Shown here in pieces: positions 59,971 to 64,000 of a stretch of DNA of 64,000 bases. How positions within the stretch are numbered: position 1 is the stretch's first letter; each line of letters begins with the position of its first letter. Below the pieces are notes generated by a model that searched no databases, had not been told where the DNA came from, and was given only the letters and a program-made list of their open reading frames with translations. The DNA comes from Artemisia argyi. Lineage: Eukaryota > Streptophyta > Magnoliopsida > Asterales > Asteraceae. The stretch is from positions 305,064,357 to 305,128,356 of the forward strand of contig CM060709.1 in the NCBI GenBank assembly GCA_030686995.1. Reading direction: 5' to 3'. The position numbers and the translations under genes are program-made.

Positions 59971-60782
59971 CAGAAACCTGATGGTATATTCATACATCAG
60001 GAGAAATATGTAAAAGATATGGTGTCCAAGTTTGCTATGGAAAATGTCAGGATTGCCACTACTCCATATGAGGCACCCAAATCAAAGAACAATCTTACTC
60101 CTGATCTTCCTATGAATGTTCATTTATGCAGGTCTATGATTGGTTCTTTGATGTACTTGACTGCCTCGAGACCTGATATAACATTTGTTGTGAGTGCATG
60201 TTCAAGACACCAAGTCACTCTACTTACTTCTCATATGAATGCTGTCAAGAAGATTTTTAAGTATCTTAAAGGCCAACCAAACTTAGGTCTTTGGTATCCC
60301 AAAGAGTCTCCATTTCAGCTAGCAGCTTATAGTGATAGTGACTATGCTGGTGCCAATTTGGATAGAAGATCCACAACTAGAGGTTGCCAATTTCTTGGAA
60401 GAAGACTGATTTCTTGGCAATGCAAGAAACAGACCATAGTTGCTACCTCTACTACTGAAGCAGAGTATGTTGTTGCAGCCAATTGTTGTGGATAGGTTCT
60501 ATGATTCAGAATCAATTACTGGATTATGGGTATAACTTCATGAATACTACCATTTTCATTGACAATCACAGTACCATATGCATTGTTAAAAATCCAGTTT
60601 TTCATAATAGAACCAAACATATTGAAATCAGACACCACTTTATAAGGGATGCTTATGAGAAACATTTGGTTAAAGTGGTCAAAATTCACACAGATGAAAA
60701 TGTAGCAGATTTGTTAACCAAGGCATTTGATGGACCAAGGTTTCAATATTTGGTGGTCCATATTGGAATGCTAAACCCTTAA
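59971..60782 (+). pseudogene. RT connection and RNase H, right SIRE element
   Basis: Continues the previous frame after TAG 59968 to a second TAG at 60493. A one-base loss just after it (near 60500) moves the rest into another frame, which ends at the natural stop 60780. RNase H hallmarks: AAYSDSDYAGANLDRRST, KKQTIVATSTTEAEY, then KHIEIRHHFIRD and NVADLLTKAFD in the last part. This completes the gag-PR-IN-RT-RH order of Ty1/copia. Confidence 0.9.
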
Positions 60783-61345
60783 CTGCAAAGTTTAAGGGGA
60801 GGCATATGCCTCAGGGGAGGATGATGACTGTAAACTTTGTATTATTTGTATAAGTTGTATAATTTCTGAGTTTTTAACACTAACCCTCTAACAGTTGTGC
60901 AAGTTGTTTGGTGTATTTGCTTGTTTGATGTTTGTTTTGCAGATGTTCTGAGAATTAAAGTCCCATGATAAATGTCACCAAGAGCAAAAGTCAAAGGAAT
61001 GTGGTCAAAGTGCTGAACATGGTTTCTACTGATTAATTGAAACATGCTGAAGGTCTTACACAATGGATAAATTCAAATAAGATCTTTTCATTCATTCAAA
61101 GAAACAAGTTACAGCTTACATTCAATGTTACAATTGAGATTCAATGATCATTCCTAAACAATTGGCTAATTCAGTACTACTAGCTTCTATCACTTATTAC
61201 AAAATACTTGAGGCTATGACAAGTACAATGATGAAGCTGAAGATGAAAATGTAAGAAGAAGAGAAGGAAGACTGGGAAGATGCTCATGAATTAAATTCAA
61301 GAGAATACTCAAGAACTTTGCTCCATGGTTACATTCCTCAATCAT
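60783..61345 (+). other. Intergenic stretch after pol
   Basis: Begins with purine-rich AAGTTTAAGGGGAGG and CAGGGGAGGATGATGA (60789-60827), which resemble the element's 3' polypurine tract and may be an internal (central) tract. The rest is AT-rich; I see no gene in it. Confidence 0.5.
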
Positions 61346-61795
61346 CTACTTCAGCTTCTCCTTTCCCTTACGTATGATCTCAGTCTTCTTGCTCTGTCCA
61401 ATATGTTCTTGATGTGGAAGACCAGGTCCTGGAGCAGGAAGATCCAACACCAAATTTTGTGATGTTGGAAGAGATGGATCCCTCTTACTTGATCTTGGTT
61501 GGGATCTCTCTGGTGTGGAAGGAGGAAGAAAGGTTGGATCTTCATTTTCTTCCTCTGAAGAGTCTTCATCAGAGGTATAGATGAAGGGAGAGACAAGCTC
61601 TCTCTCAGCAGGAATGGATACATTGCTTGGTTCACCCTTCAAATGAGCATTCCATTGTCTTTCTTGTGCATCCCATCGGTTCTCCAATGCTCTTTCAAAG
61701 ACAGAACCATCAAGCCCCCATGGATATGGTGGTACATCTTCTTCTGATGATGGAGAAGAGGAATTTGGATCTGAGGTTTCTGGGTGTGAAGACAT
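61346..61795 (-). CDS. Antisense ORF in SIRE element, acidic Ser/Pro-rich protein (149 aa)
   Basis: Intact 149-codon ORF on the strand opposite to the element, lying between pol and the downstream ORF. Composition is biased: Ser/Asp/Pro-rich start (MSSHPETSDPNSSSPSSEED), one aromatic patch (PYPWGLDGSVFERALENRW), an acidic run (TSDEDSSEEENED), Pro-rich linkers and a basic end (SKKTEIIRKGKEKLK). No known domain recognised. Upstream on its own strand are CCATATAAC and AAACCCTAA elements plausible for a promoter. Antisense ORFs have been reported in plant LTR retrotransposons. It stays open while neighbouring pol has many breaks, which may hint at a function or may be chance. Confidence 0.5.
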   Translation of the reverse strand: MSSHPETSDPNSSSPSSEEDVPPYPWGLDGSVFERALENRWDAQERQWNAHLKGEPSNVSIPAERELVSPFIYTSDEDSSEEENEDPTFLPPSTPERSQPRSSKRDPSLPTSQNLVLDLPAPGPGLPHQEHIGQSKKTEIIRKGKEKLK

Positions 61796-62231
61796 AATTT
61801 GGATGGAGAATTGGGGTTAATAAAAAATTTAGGGTTTGAAAGATGATTTGGGGTAAATTGAAGAATGAGATGTGTTATATGGGGTGATTAAATAAGTCAA
61901 TTTTAGGAGTTATGATATTTAATGCGAGTTGGGTGGCACAGTAAAACCAAGATATTGACCGAAGATACTTTTACCTTTGGTTGATTCTGCTGATGGTTGA
62001 CTATGCTTCAGTAGATTTGACTTTCATTTCTGCTGAAGGGTAAATTTTCAAATTGGAAGTTTTGTCAGACTTGGTCAATAAGTTGTTTCGATAATTTTGA
62101 TCACGATTGGGGAACTTCCAAATTTAACCCACTTTGCATATCTTTTCGACTCAAAATTATTCACTTATCACTCCAAATAAACCCATTATTCTCTGGAGTA
62201 ATTCATAACCATCTCACACAAGTTCATTCAA
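61796..62231. promoter_or_regulatory. Divergent intergenic region between antisense ORF and downstream ORF
   Basis: 436 bp separating two ORFs that point away from each other. Contains AT-rich candidate promoter elements on both strands (for example ATATAAC-type on the minus side near 61875). Promoter activity is inference from layout only. Confidence 0.3.
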
Positions 62232-64000
62232 ATGGCTCAACTTGAATTGAAGGGCGACCATAACAAATATGCTATTCTGAAAACAGCAAAGGGACATGAA
62301 GAATTCGATTTGATGGTGGAGTTTCTACAAAGGTCGAAGATTCATTATGCTTTGACTTATAGTCCCAATTTGGTGTGTGAATCCTTGGTGAAGCAATTTT
62401 GGGCATCTGCTACTAAGAGATCTGCTACAGAGATTGTAGGTGAAATAGATGGTGTAGAATATGTGGTGACAGAAGGGTTGATTAGGGCAAAGCTTCAGTT
62501 GGATGATGAAAATGGTGTGTATCATTCCAACACTGCAGAGATTCTTGCTGGGCTGAGAGAAGCTGGATATCAAAGTATTGATACATCCAAGTGGCACAAG
62601 AATCAATTTTGTCCTAAGTGGAGGTATTTGGTGCATCTGTTGCTTCAATGTATCAGCAACAAGTATGGTGAATGGAACCAGTTCTCTCTGTAATTGGGTT
62701 GTGGTATTGTTTGTCTTTCTAAGGGTGAAACTTATAATTTTTCTAAGTTTATTTTTGATAATATGCTAGAAAATATAGATAAGCAACAACATAAGTTTTT
62801 AATGTACCATAGATTCTTACAAATAATTTTAGACATAACCACTGAAGATAGAACCCATATACCCATTAAAAGTCTAGGTTCTAAGTTGTTTGCCTCAATG
62901 AAAACTAATTATACTGGGGAACATCACCCTATGTTGGAAGCCATGTTGCCACAAGGCAATGCCAATGTAATTGAGGGTGATGATGCTGGTAATGTGCCTG
63001 CTCCTAATGCTGCTGATGATGGTAATCCATCATCTTCTGGTGTTGCTGCTGATGGTAATCCTTCAGTGGTAATGGAGGAAGAGCCAGCTACAACTGCTGA
63101 ACCTTTACCTGATTCTACTGACTTACCACCACCTACCCCTGTACAAATGTCACCTAGTCCTACCATCTCACCAGTTCAGGATGCTCCAGCTGAGCAAATT
63201 CATGAGTTTGAAGATGACTTACAGACTTTTGAACCTGATCTTACTAGACTACCTTCACCCAGTTCTTTGGGAGAGCAAATTAATGTAGGTTCTCCTAATG
63301 TTGTACATGAGTCTGTTTCTCCTGCTGGGTTCAATGAAGCTCCACATACCACTGAGCAATCTGCTGGTAGAGCAGAGGACCCTATTACTCTCACATTTGT
63401 ATATGATTCCCTTAGCAGGTACATGAAAATGACTGAAGATCTCCAGAAAGAACTTGTTGAGACCAAGACTACTCTTGGTAATGAAATTCAAAGTTTGAAA
63501 AGCAAGGTTAAAGATTTGGAGGCACAGCTAAGTCAGTTTAAGCAAAGTAAAGATGGATTGGATTCTACTGAAGTAGCAAAGGAGACAAATTTGGATTCTC
63601 TTGAGATTCTAGCTGAAGTTGCTAGACAGTCTCATGCTGCTCCTCCTACAGTTGTTGAAGTACCTCAATCTAAACTAAAGATACTAGTTCAAAGAAGAAG
63701 TACAAGACAGTATTTGGAAAGGAAAGCTGCTGAAGCTTCAAAAGTGTCTGGTGGTGATAATGATGTGCTGATGACTGAAGCTGTGGATATACTTCAGGAG
63801 AAACAATCATTAAGTAGGGTTGCTGCTGATCAATCTGCTGATAGAGGAAATACATCAGGAGAAACATATTTTGTAGTAGGGAAAGAATATCTTAGTTCCC
63901 CTGTTCATCATTTATTAGAGAATCAACAAGTTTCTACTGATAGAGAGGTTCAAGAATTACATGATGAACCTATGGCAGATGTGAATGTTCCTCTTGATGA
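62232..64000 (+). pseudogene. SIRE downstream ORF, N-terminal and middle part (runs off window)
   Basis: ATG 62232 (MAQLELKGDHNKYAILKTAK) to the window edge in one frame, with a single TAA at 62691. N-terminal domain: LVCESLVKQFWASATKR, EYVVTEGLIRAKLQLDD, WRYLVHLLLQCISNKYGEWN; after the stop FSKFIFDNMLEN and HKFLMYHRFLQIIL continue it. Similar proteins are common in Asteraceae genomes, annotated as hypothetical. Next come Pro/Ala/Asp-rich linkers, a coiled coil (about 63400-63545), and YFVVGKEYLSSP near 63868, which links it to the C-terminal part seen at 20701-22748. Function unknown; the position suggests an env-like or accessory ORF. No signal peptide or membrane segment is evident. Confidence 0.8.

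Larger units (their letters stand above)
45567..64000 (+). mobile_element. SIRE-type Ty1/copia element (right copy), partial
   Basis: 5' LTR, PBS, gag, protease, integrase, reverse transcriptase, RNase H, an antisense ORF and the start of the downstream ORF; the rest runs off the window. Interrupted by the minus-strand LTR element 49203-57411. Several nonsense mutations and two frameshifts make it non-autonomous. It inserted into pol of a minus-strand copia element. Confidence 0.92.

Overview
The window is plant nuclear DNA made almost entirely of transposable elements; I found no host gene. The organism is a flowering plant. Several proteins (the Athila-type gag, a degenerate protease-like gag extension, and the SIRE downstream ORF) resemble proteins I know from Asteraceae (daisy family) genomes such as Tanacetum. 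That placement is inference from family resemblance, not proof.

Left block (1-32379), a nest at least four layers deep, all + strand. The oldest layer is an Athila-type Ty3/gypsy element with gag-protease only; its left end lies outside the window. A SIRE-type Ty1/copia element sits in its gag and ends at 24043. An Athila-type element (1443-20445, TSD GTACA) sits in that SIRE element. A young, apparently complete Athila-type element (3469-14252, TSD GAAGC) sits in the gag of the previous one and carries an intact 1779-residue gag-pol. A solo LTR (24609-26024, TSD CGGTG) also interrupts the oldest element. Further right, one LTR (30055-31502) is followed by a second primer-binding site and a truncated gag, so the oldest element is a tandem, shared-LTR array.

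Middle block (32380-41246) holds long (TA)n tracts with two DNA-transposon-like insertions between them. The first is about 6.5 kb and decayed. It has the zinc-knuckle C-terminus of a Mutator/FAR1-like transposase (+), an Ulp1-like C48 protease remnant (-), many GATGCAGTAG-like motifs and a 121-bp tandem array. The second is 1.9 kb with clear terminal inverted repeats.

Right block (41247-64000): a minus-strand Ty1/copia element (3' LTR, polypurine tracts, extra ORF, RNase H end of pol) is interrupted at 45567 by a second SIRE-type element that runs off the right edge. That SIRE element carries gag, protease, integrase, RT and RNase H with several nonsense and frameshift mutations, an antisense ORF, and the first part of its long downstream ORF. 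Its gag-pol is split by a minus-strand, non-coding LTR element with 2948-bp LTRs (49203-57411, TSD TGTAC).

The three Athila-type elements share LTR ends, leader, a post-stop stem-loop and a 3' region with four polypurine signals, but carry different coding modules. Only the innermost encodes reverse transcriptase and integrase, so it is the natural candidate to mobilise the others. The most unusual signals are the paired TGACGGCGTCA motifs at 22-23 bp spacing, the hairpin-plus-polypurine units, the duplicated protease-like domains without a catalytic Asp, and the antisense ORF of the SIRE element.
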